From assembly GCA_025353105.1 (NCBI GenBank), contig JANXRG010000008.1:1-54734 (forward strand): 54,734 bases of DNA, in the 5' to 3' direction. This document shows, one piece after another, positions 35,109-43,812 of the stretch (position 1 is its first letter; each line of letters opens with the position of its first letter). A program made the translations under genes and the position numbers. Origin of the DNA: Verrucomicrobiota bacterium. Its GTDB lineage: Bacteria > Verrucomicrobiota > Verrucomicrobiia > Chthoniobacterales > SZAS-18. Below the pieces are notes generated by a model, which was not told where the DNA came from, made no database searches, and worked only from the letters and a program-made list of their open reading frames with translations.

Positions 35109-35933
35109 ATGAAACTTAAATTTTCCCCGCTGGCTTTCACCGCGTTCCTGCTCTCGTCGTCGCTCGCCGTCGCGCAGGTGGCAAAACCCGCGGCCACTCC
35201 GCTCATCCCCGCCGGCACCGCCGCCGAGGCCGCCCAGCGGACCCTGACGCTCTGGGACGTGCTTGTCTCCGGCGGAATCTTCATGATACCGCTCGGGATC
35301 CTGTCGATTTTCACGGTCCTGCTGATCCTGACTTTCTTCTTCACGATCCGGCGCGGCAGCGTGGTGACGCCGGGATTTCTGCAGACGGCGGATGCCCGGC
35401 TGCGCAAGCGTGATTACCTCGGCCTGTTATCGGATTCGAGCCGTCATGGAGAAATGCTGGCGCGCGTTGTCCGGCGCACGCTCGATTTCGTAACCAAGAA
35501 CAGCGGCGCGCCGATCGATTCGGTGCGTGAAATTGCGGAATCGGAAGGCATTCGCCAGGCCGCGACGCTCAACCAGCGGGTCAGCTACCTGTCCGACATG
35601 GGCGCGATCGCGCCCATGCTCGGATTGCTTGGCACCGTGTCGGGCATGATCAAGGCGTTCAGCGCGCTGGCCGGCGATGTCGCCGCCTCAAAGCCCCTCA
35701 TGCTGGCGCAAGGTGTCTCCGAGGCGCTCGTCTGCACGGCGGCGGGATTGCTGGTCGGCATCATGGCGTTCAGTGCCTACGCGATTTTCCGCACGCGCGC
35801 GGGCCGGTTGACGGCGGATCTTGAGGCGGCAACGACCCAGTTTTTCGCCACGTTCACGATGACGTACGCGCCCTCCCGCACCAGCGCGCGGCGCGAACTC
35901 CGCGATCCGATGATGCTCGAGGAGGACATTTGA
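35109..35933 (+). CDS. MotA/TolQ/ExbB-type proton channel protein
   Basis: This 274-residue inner-membrane protein has a cleavable signal peptide (to about residue 22, LAVAQ) and a first TM helix about 55-80 (GGIFMIPLGILSIFTVLLIL). A cytoplasmic domain follows, then the conserved TM pair about 170-235 (MGAIAPMLGLLGTVSGMIKAF, then AAGLLVGIMAFSAYAI). It should form a proton channel with the ExbD-like protein encoded 52 bp downstream and energise an envelope process. An added signal peptide and N-terminal periplasmic stretch is a variant of the family seen mostly outside Proteobacteria. Which system it serves (TonB, Tol-Pal or another) cannot be decided. Confidence 0.9.
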   Translation: MKLKFSPLAFTAFLLSSSLAVAQVAKPAATPLIPAGTAAEAAQRTLTLWDVLVSGGIFMIPLGILSIFTVLLILTFFFTIRRGSVVTPGFLQTADARLRKRDYLGLLSDSSRHGEMLARVVRRTLDFVTKNSGAPIDSVREIAESEGIRQAATLNQRVSYLSDMGAIAPMLGLLGTVSGMIKAFSALAGDVAASKPLMLAQGVSEALVCTAAGLLVGIMAFSAYAIFRTRAGRLTADLEAATTQFFATFTMTYAPSRTSARRELRDPMMLEEDI

Positions 35934-35985
35934 ATCGAGCCGGATAGGTTCGTGCCGCCGGCCTCATTCCCTTCGATTTTTTCCG

Positions 35986-36411
35986 ATGCGTTTCCGCCTG
36001 CCGTCCGCTGCGTCCCCACCCGGGTTTCAGATCACCCCGATGGTCGACATCTTTTGCTGCCTGCTGATCTTCTTCATCGTGACGTACAATTTTTCCCGCG
36101 ACGAAATGGCACTCGAGGTGAAGGTCCCGACCGCCAAGGAAGGAAAAGAAGTCCGGCGCGATGTGCGCGAGCTGATCATCAACGTGAAATCCGACGGGGG
36201 CATCGTCCTGAATCGGCAGACGCTGACACCCGACCAACTGCGCTCGAAGCTCGCGCAAATCTCGAATATTTATCCGGACCAGGCGGTCATTTTACGTGGG
36301 GATGAAAACGTAAATTATCGTTACATCGTGGACGTGCTCGACATCTGCCGCAGCGCCAACGTGTGGAACGTGGCGTTTGCCACCGCCAAACCCGTTCCCG
36401 CCCAGCCATGA
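35986..36411 (+). CDS. ExbD/TolR-type transmembrane protein
   Basis: This 141-residue protein has one TM helix near residues 14-36 (ITPMVDIFCCLLIFFIVTYN) with the proton-carrying Asp (MVD) that marks ExbD/TolR. A periplasmic domain follows (VPTAKEGKEVRRDVRELIIN, then ILRGDENVNYRYIVDVLDIC). It pairs with the ExbB-like protein upstream. Its stop overlaps the start of the TPR gene by four bases. Confidence 0.92.
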   Translation: MRFRLPSAASPPGFQITPMVDIFCCLLIFFIVTYNFSRDEMALEVKVPTAKEGKEVRRDVRELIINVKSDGGIVLNRQTLTPDQLRSKLAQISNIYPDQAVILRGDENVNYRYIVDVLDICRSANVWNVAFATAKPVPAQP

Positions 36412-39089
36412 CGCGACCGTCCGCCGCGCCGCGCCGCTTGCCCGTGATCCGATCGCCCTTGGGCGTCGGCGTCGCGATGGCCGCGGTCAGCCTTCTCTGG
36501 ACCGGTCTGGCCCCGGCCCAGGTTGCCCCGCCGCCGCGCGGCCGTATCACGCCCACGCCGACGGAGACCACCGCTGACGACGGCACGCCGGTCCGCCGCG
36601 CGCAACGCGTCAATCCCGAGGAGCCGCCGGCGCCGCGATATCCCGCTCCAGGTGACGATGGCGGCACGCCCGAGGAGATGCTCAACCGGCCGTTCCATCC
36701 CGCGCCGGCGCCGGGTGGTGCCGCGGGTCCCACGATTCGTCGCGCACAGCCCGTGACAACGCCGGAAATTCGCCGGCCGCCGGAACCCCCGGGGCCGCAG
36801 GACGACGCGACCACGATTCGACTCTCGCCCTCGACGGGTGGCCAGCCGACAACCACGCCCGACGAACTTCAGCTCGAAATCGCCAACAATTTATACTCGC
36901 GGAAGCAGTACTCCCAGGCCGCGCCGGAGTACGAAAAGTACCTCAATCTGTTTCCGAGCGGCGAGCACCGGCAGGCCGCGCTCTATCGCCTCGGCGAATG
37001 CTACCGACTGGCGAACCGCCTGCCTGCCGCGACGACCTCCTACCGCAATCTCCTGGTCGAGGCGAAGAATGCGGGCGATTTCGTCGGACCCGCGACCTAC
37101 CGACTCGCGACCATTTATTTCAACGACAAGGATTACCGCTCGTCGCTGCCGCTCTTCCAGCGCTCCGCGCAGCTCGCGAAGGCGAATGACGTGCTGCTCG
37201 CCTCCCTCTATTACCAGGCGCTCTGTCTCGAGAATCTCGAACGCAGGGTCGAAACGCGCGAGGTCTACGAGCGCATCGCAAACCTCAGCGGTGAAAATCC
37301 GTACCGGGACTACGCGCGCCTCTCGATCGCGCGGCAGGCCTTTGCGGACGGCCGCAAAGCGGAGGCGCTTCGGCAGTTCGAGGCGCTCTCGCGTGAAGCC
37401 TCCAAGGAAACGCTCAAGGCCGAGGCCACGTTGAAGGCTGGTCTGCTGGCGACGGATCTGGGCCAGTACGATGTCGCGGCGGGATTCCTCCAGCGCGTGA
37501 TCGACTGGCCGGGGACGGAGATCAATGCCGCGGCCCGTGGCGATGCCCGGCTCGGCTTGCTGCGGCTGCTTTATCGCGCAAACAAATTCGAGCCATTGAT
37601 TGCGGCCTACCAGGCCAACAGCGCGCAGCTGTCAGCGGAGAATCGCGCCGAAGCCCTCCTGCTCGTCGGCAATTCCCAGCGCCAGCTCGACAAGCCCACC
37701 GAGGCGCTCGCGACGTACAATCAATTGCTGAAGGAATTTCCGCGCTCGCCGCAGGCCGCCGAGGTGGCATTCCAGCGCGTCGTGACGCTCTACACGTCGA
37801 ACGATCCGGGATTGGCCAAGGCCACGGACGCTTTTCTCGCCTCGAAGCCGGAGCCGGACAAGGCCGACAAAGTGCGACTCATCAAGGCGGAGGTTCTGTT
37901 CAAGAAGGAGCAATATCCCGAGGCGGCGGCGGCTTATGCGCAGGTACAGGAATCCGTTTACATCGAACCGAAGTATCGCGCCGAGGCCATGTACCGGGTC
38001 GGATACTGCTACAACCAGCTCAAGCTGCCGGACCAGGTAATCGAGGCGTTCAGCCGCTTCCTGCGTTCGTTCCCGGAAAGCCCGCTGGCCGCGAAGGCAC
38101 TCGCGCAGCGCGGCCTCGCCTACCAGCAGTATCGGAATTTTCCCGCCGCCCTGCGGGACTTCAACACGTTGCTGCTCGATTTCCCAAGATCCAAGGAGCG
38201 CGAACTCGCGCTTCGGCAGAAGGCTCTGTTGCTCGGCCAGACGGAGGACAGCAAGGGCATGGTCGATACGTTTAAGATCCTGCTGAAGGATTTTCCCGCG
38301 TCCAGTTCCGCGGGTCTTGCGAATTACTGGATCGGGCGCACCTCGTTTGAGGAGAAGAATTATTCGCAGGCGATCACCCCGCTCGAAGCCGCTCGGGCGG
38401 ACAAGGAATACGCGAACAAGAGCTGGATGCTGCTCATTCTCTCGTACTTCAACACGGAAAACCGCGACAAGCTTGAGACCGAGGTGAGCGCGTATCTCAA
38501 GGCCGGCATCCAGCCCGGAATTCCCGCCAACGTCCTAAACTACCTGGGCTCCTACTTTTTCGAGCTCCGCAAATACGATCGCGCCGAGCCGTATCTCGCC
38601 GCAGCGGCCGCTTCGCCCAGCAACTCGGCGGCCGACGTCTGGCTGTTGCTCGCCCGCGCCCGACTTTTCCTCAAGGATTATGCGGGCGCGAAGACCGCGA
38701 GCGAAAGTTATCTTGAAACCAGCCCCGCCCAACCCGCCGCGAAAGCGCAGGGACTGCTGGCGCGCGGTGAGGCGCAGGTTGGTTTGGGCAAATTCGATGA
38801 CGCGCAGAAAAACGCCGAGGAAGCGCTCGCGCTGCAGCCCGAGGGCCGGCTCAACGCCGAGGGCCGTCTGCTCACGGGCCAGGTGGCGCTGGCACGCGGC
38901 GACGCGCTGGCGGCCGCCAAGGCCTTCCAGGCCGTGAGCGTGCTTTATGACGATCCGGATCTCACGCCGCGCGCGCTTTCGCTCGCCGCGCAGGCCTACC
39001 GTCGCGCCAACAAAGTGGCTGAGGCCGAGAGGATCGAGGACGAGTTGAAAACGCGCTTTCCGAGTTTCGCAGCGCGCAGCGGAGCGTGA
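36408..39089 (+). CDS. Large tetratricopeptide-repeat protein, exported
   Basis: This 893-residue protein has an N-terminal signal sequence (about residues 20-38, MAAVSLLWTGLAPAQ), a Pro/Arg/Thr-rich stretch to about 155, and then a continuous alpha-alpha repeat region of TPR type to the end (e.g. YKQYSQAAPEYEKYL-like units, AALYRLGECYRLANRLPAA, AEVAFQRVVTLYTSNDPGL, AMYRVGYCYNQLKLPDQV). CpoB/YbgF, also TPR, is the comparable partner in Tol-Pal loci. The ATGA overlap with ExbD shows coupling. An upstream in-frame start at 36363 would overlap ExbD by 49 bp and lacks the signal sequence position. It is probably a periplasmic scaffold. Confidence 0.85.
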   Translation: MTRPSAAPRRLPVIRSPLGVGVAMAAVSLLWTGLAPAQVAPPPRGRITPTPTETTADDGTPVRRAQRVNPEEPPAPRYPAPGDDGGTPEEMLNRPFHPAPAPGGAAGPTIRRAQPVTTPEIRRPPEPPGPQDDATTIRLSPSTGGQPTTTPDELQLEIANNLYSRKQYSQAAPEYEKYLNLFPSGEHRQAALYRLGECYRLANRLPAATTSYRNLLVEAKNAGDFVGPATYRLATIYFNDKDYRSSLPLFQRSAQLAKANDVLLASLYYQALCLENLERRVETREVYERIANLSGENPYRDYARLSIARQAFADGRKAEALRQFEALSREASKETLKAEATLKAGLLATDLGQYDVAAGFLQRVIDWPGTEINAAARGDARLGLLRLLYRANKFEPLIAAYQANSAQLSAENRAEALLLVGNSQRQLDKPTEALATYNQLLKEFPRSPQAAEVAFQRVVTLYTSNDPGLAKATDAFLASKPEPDKADKVRLIKAEVLFKKEQYPEAAAAYAQVQESVYIEPKYRAEAMYRVGYCYNQLKLPDQVIEAFSRFLRSFPESPLAAKALAQRGLAYQQYRNFPAALRDFNTLLLDFPRSKERELALRQKALLLGQTEDSKGMVDTFKILLKDFPASSSAGLANYWIGRTSFEEKNYSQAITPLEAARADKEYANKSWMLLILSYFNTENRDKLETEVSAYLKAGIQPGIPANVLNYLGSYFFELRKYDRAEPYLAAAAASPSNSAADVWLLLARARLFLKDYAGAKTASESYLETSPAQPAAKAQGLLARGEAQVGLGKFDDAQKNAEEALALQPEGRLNAEGRLLTGQVALARGDALAAAKAFQAVSVLYDDPDLTPRALSLAAQAYRRANKVAEAERIEDELKTRFPSFAARSGA

Positions 39090-39090
39090 C

Positions 39091-41994
39091 GTGACTCGAT
39101 CTGATCCGCCGTTGCCGGCGGCGGCGGAACACCCGTCCGCTTTTCATCGGGTGATTCTCCTTTATTCTGCCGCCGTGTCCCGTTCGTTCAAGTCTCGCCG
39201 TGTCTCGCGTCTGCTGCTGCTGTGGCTGTTCGCCACGGCCGTGATTTGCACTGTGCTGCATCCGGCGCCGGTCCGCTGGTGGGTGGGGCGGAGCATTGAG
39301 CGCGCCGCCGCGCACCGGGGCCTCACCGCGGCGTACGGGCCGGTGCGCGGAACGATTTTTGACGTCATCACCATCGACGATCTCCGGTTGCGCGATCCCG
39401 CGAATGCCGACGGCACGGATCTGTTCCTGGCTCGCGTGGAGTTTTCTCCGTCGCTGAGCATTCCGTTCCTGCAACGGCGTGACTCGCTCCTCGAATCGGT
39501 CGTCCTCGACGGCGTGCGCGGTCGGTATGCCTTCCGCCCGCCGGCCCCAGCCGCACCCGGCGCGGAGCCAACGACGGCCGCCGCGCCGGACCCGGCCGCG
39601 GCGGCCCAACCACCGCCTTTCGCGCAATGGCTGCCCGCTCGGTTTGTGATTCAGCGGGTCGACCTGACATTGCTCCGAGGAAATCTTTCCTTTCGCGTGG
39701 CTCGACTCCGCGTTTTCGGCGAGCCGGGGGTCGCGGGATTTTGTGCGGCGCTCGAAACCGACTTCACGGCGGGCACCTACAGCGTGACGCTTCCGGCCTG
39801 GCATGGAGTCGCGACGTGGCAGCGTCCAAAGCTGGTCCTGCGCGAAATCGCGCTCGGCAACGGGGTGAATCTCGCCTCCGCGGCGCTCGACCTTTCGCGA
39901 TTACCGCTCGGCCAGCTCGAGAGTGAAGTCACGCTGGCCGCGCTCGGCGGCACGTTGCGCGGACAGGTCTCCGCGGATTTTTCCGGACCGCGAAATTTCT
40001 TCGACGTCGCCGGTTCGCTCCAGAGCGTCGCCGTCGAGCCCGTCGCCCGACTGCTCGGCGGGGGTGGACCGTTCGCGGGCAGTTTCGACCGTGGACAGTT
40101 CAGCTTCCGCGGCGACCCGGGCGATCCGCTCGCAGCGTCGTCGTCTCTGCGCGTGGAAGCTCGTGAATTCCAATGGAAGGAGCGGCGTTTTGAAAGTCTC
40201 GTCGCCGGCGCCACGCTCGTGAACCGTCGATTGCAGGTGCAACAATTTGAGCTGCGTCAAAATAAGAACCTGCTGCGCCTGAGCGGAGAGTCAGCGTTGC
40301 CGCAGGCCACCGAGCCTCCTGTCGTCAGCGGTTTCATTGGTCAGGCGATGGCGTTTCTGCAGACGGGCTTCACCTGCAACGTCGACGCCCGGCTCGAAGA
40401 TTTGAAGGCGCTGGGTCAGCTCGTCGATCCGGGTTTCGCGGACTTGAATGGCCGCATGTCGGTGAACGGGCTCGTCAACGGCCGCGCCGAGGGGCTTGAC
40501 GGCTATCTGAACATTGAAGGCAGCATGCTGCAATTCCGCAGGATGCCGGTCGATTCCCTCAAGGCCACCGCGGTATTGAAAGGTGAGGAGGTGCAGATCA
40601 CTGACCTGCAGGCGACCTCGGGCAAGAGCGACTACTTCACCGGAAAGGGAACCTGGCAGCCGCTCGGTTCCGGGCGCTACAACGCGGAATTGAAGGCGCA
40701 GATTGCGGATCTTGGCCGCTACGCCACCGCGTACGTCGGCGCGCTCGTCCCCGGCCCGCTCGCCGGCACGCTTCGGCTCGAATGGAGCGGCGATGGAACC
40801 CGCCGCACGCACAGCGGCGCGTTCAAGGGAGCGGTGGAAAAATTTTCCGCAAAACGAGCGAACGCGCGCGGCACGTTCGCCCGGCCGACCGATTTGCAGG
40901 TCGAGGGCACATACTCACCGACCAGCCTCTCGCTGCGCCAGCTCGTCCTGCGTGAGGGCAAACGCGACGCCCTCAAGGCGGACGGCTCGGTGCCTTGGAT
41001 TCAAGATCGCCGGGCCTGGAGGGAGGGGCGCTTCCTGGATCCCGATCGTCCGATTTCGCTCCGGATGGAAGGCAACGATGCGCCGCTCGATCTCGCCGCG
41101 TTCTTCTTCAGTGCGCTCAAGCAAACCGACGGTCGCGCGACTGGCCGCATCGAGATCACCGGTTCGCGCAAATCTCCGCTGGTCGCGGGATCGCTCAAGC
41201 TCAAGGGGGGCGCAGTGGAGTGGTCGACCGATGCGCCCGGGCTCGCGAAGATCGAGGGTGACTTCGCGTTCGATGCCGCCAGCGTGCGCGTCGCCGGCGG
41301 CAGCGGCGAAGTCATGGGCGCGCCCTTTCAATTTTCCGGTGCGGTGAGTTGGGAGTCCGACCTTGCACCAACGAGTGTGGACCTAGCGCTTATGACCAAA
41401 GAGGTCGCCTGGCTCGACGACCAAACGATGAATGCTGACGCGGCGATCGATTGCCGCGTGACCGGACCCGTCAACGCGCTCGGCGTGACTGGTACGGTGA
41501 CATTGGTGGAGGGGTCCAGGATGTGGCGCCGCCTGGTGGCGGTGGATTCTGCGCAGCCGGGCGATTCGCTTTCGTTGCGCGCCGGGATGCTGCTGCCGAC
41601 GGCGGTCTTTGGGCCGGCGGGCTGGATGGGTGATCGCAAGATCGATTTGCATCTCGTGGCGGCGAAGCCACTCAAGATCGAAGCGGAGGGTTTTAGCGGC
41701 GAATTTGAGCCCGACGTGCGCTTCGGCGGCACCGGGCGCGATCCGCAGGTTGTGAGCGGGGAAGTGCGGATAAGAAAGACGGCGTTCACGATCGAGGGCG
41801 CGACGAGCGAACGCTGGGACGTGGACGCGGCGGTATTCACGTTCGACGCCGGTCCGGCCTTCGAAAGCGAACCGGCCGTGGCGTTGCTCGCTTCGCGGAA
41901 ATCCGGAAAGTTGAAACAGACATTGCGACTGACCGGCAGCGCCGCGGGGGCCAGCGGCGTCGACGACACGCCCGTGTCGGTGCGATTGCGCTAG
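39091..41994 (+). CDS. AsmA/TamB-like large envelope protein
   Basis: This 967-residue protein has one N-terminal TM helix (about residues 40-60, LLLLWLFATAVICTVLHP) and a long periplasmic, beta-rich part. The opening (WWVGRSIERAAAHRGL, IDDLRLRD, FSPSLSIPFLQRRDSLLESV) and the repeated patterns LNGRMSVNGLVNGRAEGL and GEVRIRKTAFTIEG near the end resemble AsmA-like lipid-bridge proteins such as TamB and YhdP. The C-terminal part is TamB-like. The GTG at 39091 is one base after the TPR stop; a start at GTG 39175 (SRSFKSRR), just before the TM helix, is also possible. Family assignment is by general pattern only. Confidence 0.75.
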   Translation: MTRSDPPLPAAAEHPSAFHRVILLYSAAVSRSFKSRRVSRLLLLWLFATAVICTVLHPAPVRWWVGRSIERAAAHRGLTAAYGPVRGTIFDVITIDDLRLRDPANADGTDLFLARVEFSPSLSIPFLQRRDSLLESVVLDGVRGRYAFRPPAPAAPGAEPTTAAAPDPAAAAQPPPFAQWLPARFVIQRVDLTLLRGNLSFRVARLRVFGEPGVAGFCAALETDFTAGTYSVTLPAWHGVATWQRPKLVLREIALGNGVNLASAALDLSRLPLGQLESEVTLAALGGTLRGQVSADFSGPRNFFDVAGSLQSVAVEPVARLLGGGGPFAGSFDRGQFSFRGDPGDPLAASSSLRVEAREFQWKERRFESLVAGATLVNRRLQVQQFELRQNKNLLRLSGESALPQATEPPVVSGFIGQAMAFLQTGFTCNVDARLEDLKALGQLVDPGFADLNGRMSVNGLVNGRAEGLDGYLNIEGSMLQFRRMPVDSLKATAVLKGEEVQITDLQATSGKSDYFTGKGTWQPLGSGRYNAELKAQIADLGRYATAYVGALVPGPLAGTLRLEWSGDGTRRTHSGAFKGAVEKFSAKRANARGTFARPTDLQVEGTYSPTSLSLRQLVLREGKRDALKADGSVPWIQDRRAWREGRFLDPDRPISLRMEGNDAPLDLAAFFFSALKQTDGRATGRIEITGSRKSPLVAGSLKLKGGAVEWSTDAPGLAKIEGDFAFDAASVRVAGGSGEVMGAPFQFSGAVSWESDLAPTSVDLALMTKEVAWLDDQTMNADAAIDCRVTGPVNALGVTGTVTLVEGSRMWRRLVAVDSAQPGDSLSLRAGMLLPTAVFGPAGWMGDRKIDLHLVAAKPLKIEAEGFSGEFEPDVRFGGTGRDPQVVSGEVRIRKTAFTIEGATSERWDVDAAVFTFDAGPAFESEPAVALLASRKSGKLKQTLRLTGSAAGASGVDDTPVSVRLR

Positions 41995-42181
41995 GGCGTG
42001 ATCATTGTAGCCGGCCTCGCTGAGGCCGGGGGGCGGGTGCGACATTCCGTCGGCGTTGGACGCAGGTGGATCTCACCTCCGGGCACGATGGCAATGGGTT
42101 TGGCAGCCCGCGGGCGCGGGTTGCATTAGTTTCTGCCAACGCGCCCGGAGGTTGCGTTCCACGCGCACGGCCGCGCAGCGC
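41995..42181. terminator. Convergent spacer with REP-like hairpin
   Basis: CCGGCCTC (42011-42018) and GAGGCCGG (42022-42029) form an eight-pair stem with a three-base loop, 17 bp after the AsmA-like stop. No T-tract follows on either strand, so it may act as a bidirectional stop or be a REP-like element. The remainder of the spacer holds small hairpins but no gene. Confidence 0.45.
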
Positions 42182-43543
42182 TCATTCCACGCCGAGCCGC
42201 CGGTACAGCGCGACGTGCGCTTCGGCCACGCTGGTCATCGTGACGCTCGCCGCTCGTTTCATCGCCCGGAGTCTTAGGGCTTCGAGACGATCGGAATTCC
42301 GGAAAATTTCCATCGCTCGGTGTCCGAGCGTGTCCCACAGCGCGGCGGATGAATCCACGAACCAGGTAAGACCCTCGCCGCGGTCGGTCGAAAGCGCGCT
42401 GTCGTCGAAAAGATCCGAACGCCCCGGATGATCGCGCGCCAGCGGAATGGTTCCATACCGCATGGCCCGCCACGCCGCGGTGGCGAATTCCGCCGTCGGC
42501 ACCCCGGGAAAAAATTGAAAATCCGCGCCCGCGATCGCGCAGCGCATCATCGCATCACCGGGTTGCCGCACAATGCGCAGGTGCGCGGCCGACCGCCGGG
42601 CCGCGGCTTCAAGGTCCGCCGATTCCACCTCCCGCGGCGTGAGGATCAACAGTCGGCCATCGGCCGCAAGCCACCGATCCAGAACCGACGCTGGCACTCC
42701 GTCGTCGGGCTCCGCTTTATTACGATTCAGGATTACGATCGGACCGCGCGTGGTCTTCGCGAGTCCCACGGAGGCCAGCAACGATGCGCGGCACGCCGCT
42801 TTTCCCCCGGGTTCGTCGAGCGAAAAATTCCGGGCGATAAGCGAATCGGTGGCGGGATCCCAGGCGTCGGCGTCCTCCGGAAAAAGCACGGGGGCGCATT
42901 TGTGCGCCTGCTCCGCCAGCACGGCACTCACTCCGCGTCCCGCGGGTTCGCCCTGCCATGCGGCGAGGGTGCTGCGACTGTTTACCGAAAACGCGTTTGC
43001 GAGCACAAGTCCGCCCTTGAGAAAATTCAAGCGACCGAAGAACTCGACGCCACCCGGTGAGAAAAATCCGGTTGGTAAACCGGTGAGGCCAAAATCCGCG
43101 CCGTCGAAGCTGCCTTGCGCTTCGACCCCGCGCACGTCGAGCACCGTGCGGAACGGAAGATTCGACTGGCGGATGTAGGCCGGCGCGAGGGCGGTTTCCC
43201 AGCCGCAGAGTTGCAACACGTCCGGCGAGGGGATGAGGCGCCGGGCCAGCTCGACCACGAGCTGCGAATGGAAAACGCCGCGCTCGGCGGAGTGGGGCGG
43301 TAGAGGTTCGATCGTCCGGACCAGATAACAGGGAAGTTTTTCCGGACCGCTGGCCTGGAGAATCTCGCCGACGATGCGTTGGGAACCGACGGCAATGGGA
43401 ATCTGCACGCGCGTCGGTCGCGTCCGACCGGCCGCGGCGTCATCGAACGGAAGAATCGCGGCGACCTCGTGTCCAAGTCGTTGCAAAGCCCCCGCCAGAT
43501 CGGAGATCGCCCCCAGCTGCGGCCCCGCGAAGACAATTCTCAT
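42182..43543 (-). CDS. Glycogen/starch-synthase-like (GT5) protein, catalytically degenerate
   Basis: This 453-residue protein aligns by eye with GlgA: LAGALQRLGHEVAAILPF, FGLTGLPTGFFSPGGVEFFG, RLNFLKGGLVLANAFSVNS, DADAWDPATDSLIARNFS and AMRYGTIPLARDHPG are all GlgA landmarks in the right order. Key catalytic parts are lost. The N-terminal K-T-G-G-L loop is replaced (QLGAIS), so the ADP-glucose lysine is missing, and the E-P-C-G motif before AMRYG has become A-E-F-A. It is shorter than GlgA (about 475-480). It is probably a pseudo-enzyme or a transferase with other specificity. ATG 43543 fits the family start; 43579 is an in-frame extension. Confidence 0.7.
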   Translation of the reverse strand: MRIVFAGPQLGAISDLAGALQRLGHEVAAILPFDDAAAGRTRPTRVQIPIAVGSQRIVGEILQASGPEKLPCYLVRTIEPLPPHSAERGVFHSQLVVELARRLIPSPDVLQLCGWETALAPAYIRQSNLPFRTVLDVRGVEAQGSFDGADFGLTGLPTGFFSPGGVEFFGRLNFLKGGLVLANAFSVNSRSTLAAWQGEPAGRGVSAVLAEQAHKCAPVLFPEDADAWDPATDSLIARNFSLDEPGGKAACRASLLASVGLAKTTRGPIVILNRNKAEPDDGVPASVLDRWLAADGRLLILTPREVESADLEAAARRSAAHLRIVRQPGDAMMRCAIAGADFQFFPGVPTAEFATAAWRAMRYGTIPLARDHPGRSDLFDDSALSTDRGEGLTWFVDSSAALWDTLGHRAMEIFRNSDRLEALRLRAMKRAASVTMTSVAEAHVALYRRLGVE

Positions 43544-43812
43544 GCAGCGAATCGTAGCGAGATGCCCGGCCCCGTCCACCGTCGGCGTGAAGCAGCTTTG
43601 AAGTCAGCCGAACGCAGCGAGCGCGGCGGCATCGCGTGAGGGTACGTTGGCTTAGTTCGATTCTCCTGAAGAAAAAGAAACACCGTTACAGATAACCAAC
43701 AGTTCGCAGCCATACCATGCGGTCATCTGAAACAACGCGGCCCTTTCATTCTGCAGGTCATTGTGTGGTTGCTTCATCTACTCGGCGCCTTCGCCGCGAC
43801 CAACGACCGAAA
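43544..43812. other. Gene-free spacer (269 bp)
   Basis: I see no RNA gene, terminator or repeat family here. It separates the start of the GT5-like gene from the end of the DUF2126 operon, so it should contain the GT5 promoter, but no clear -35/-10 pair was picked out. Confidence 0.4.
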
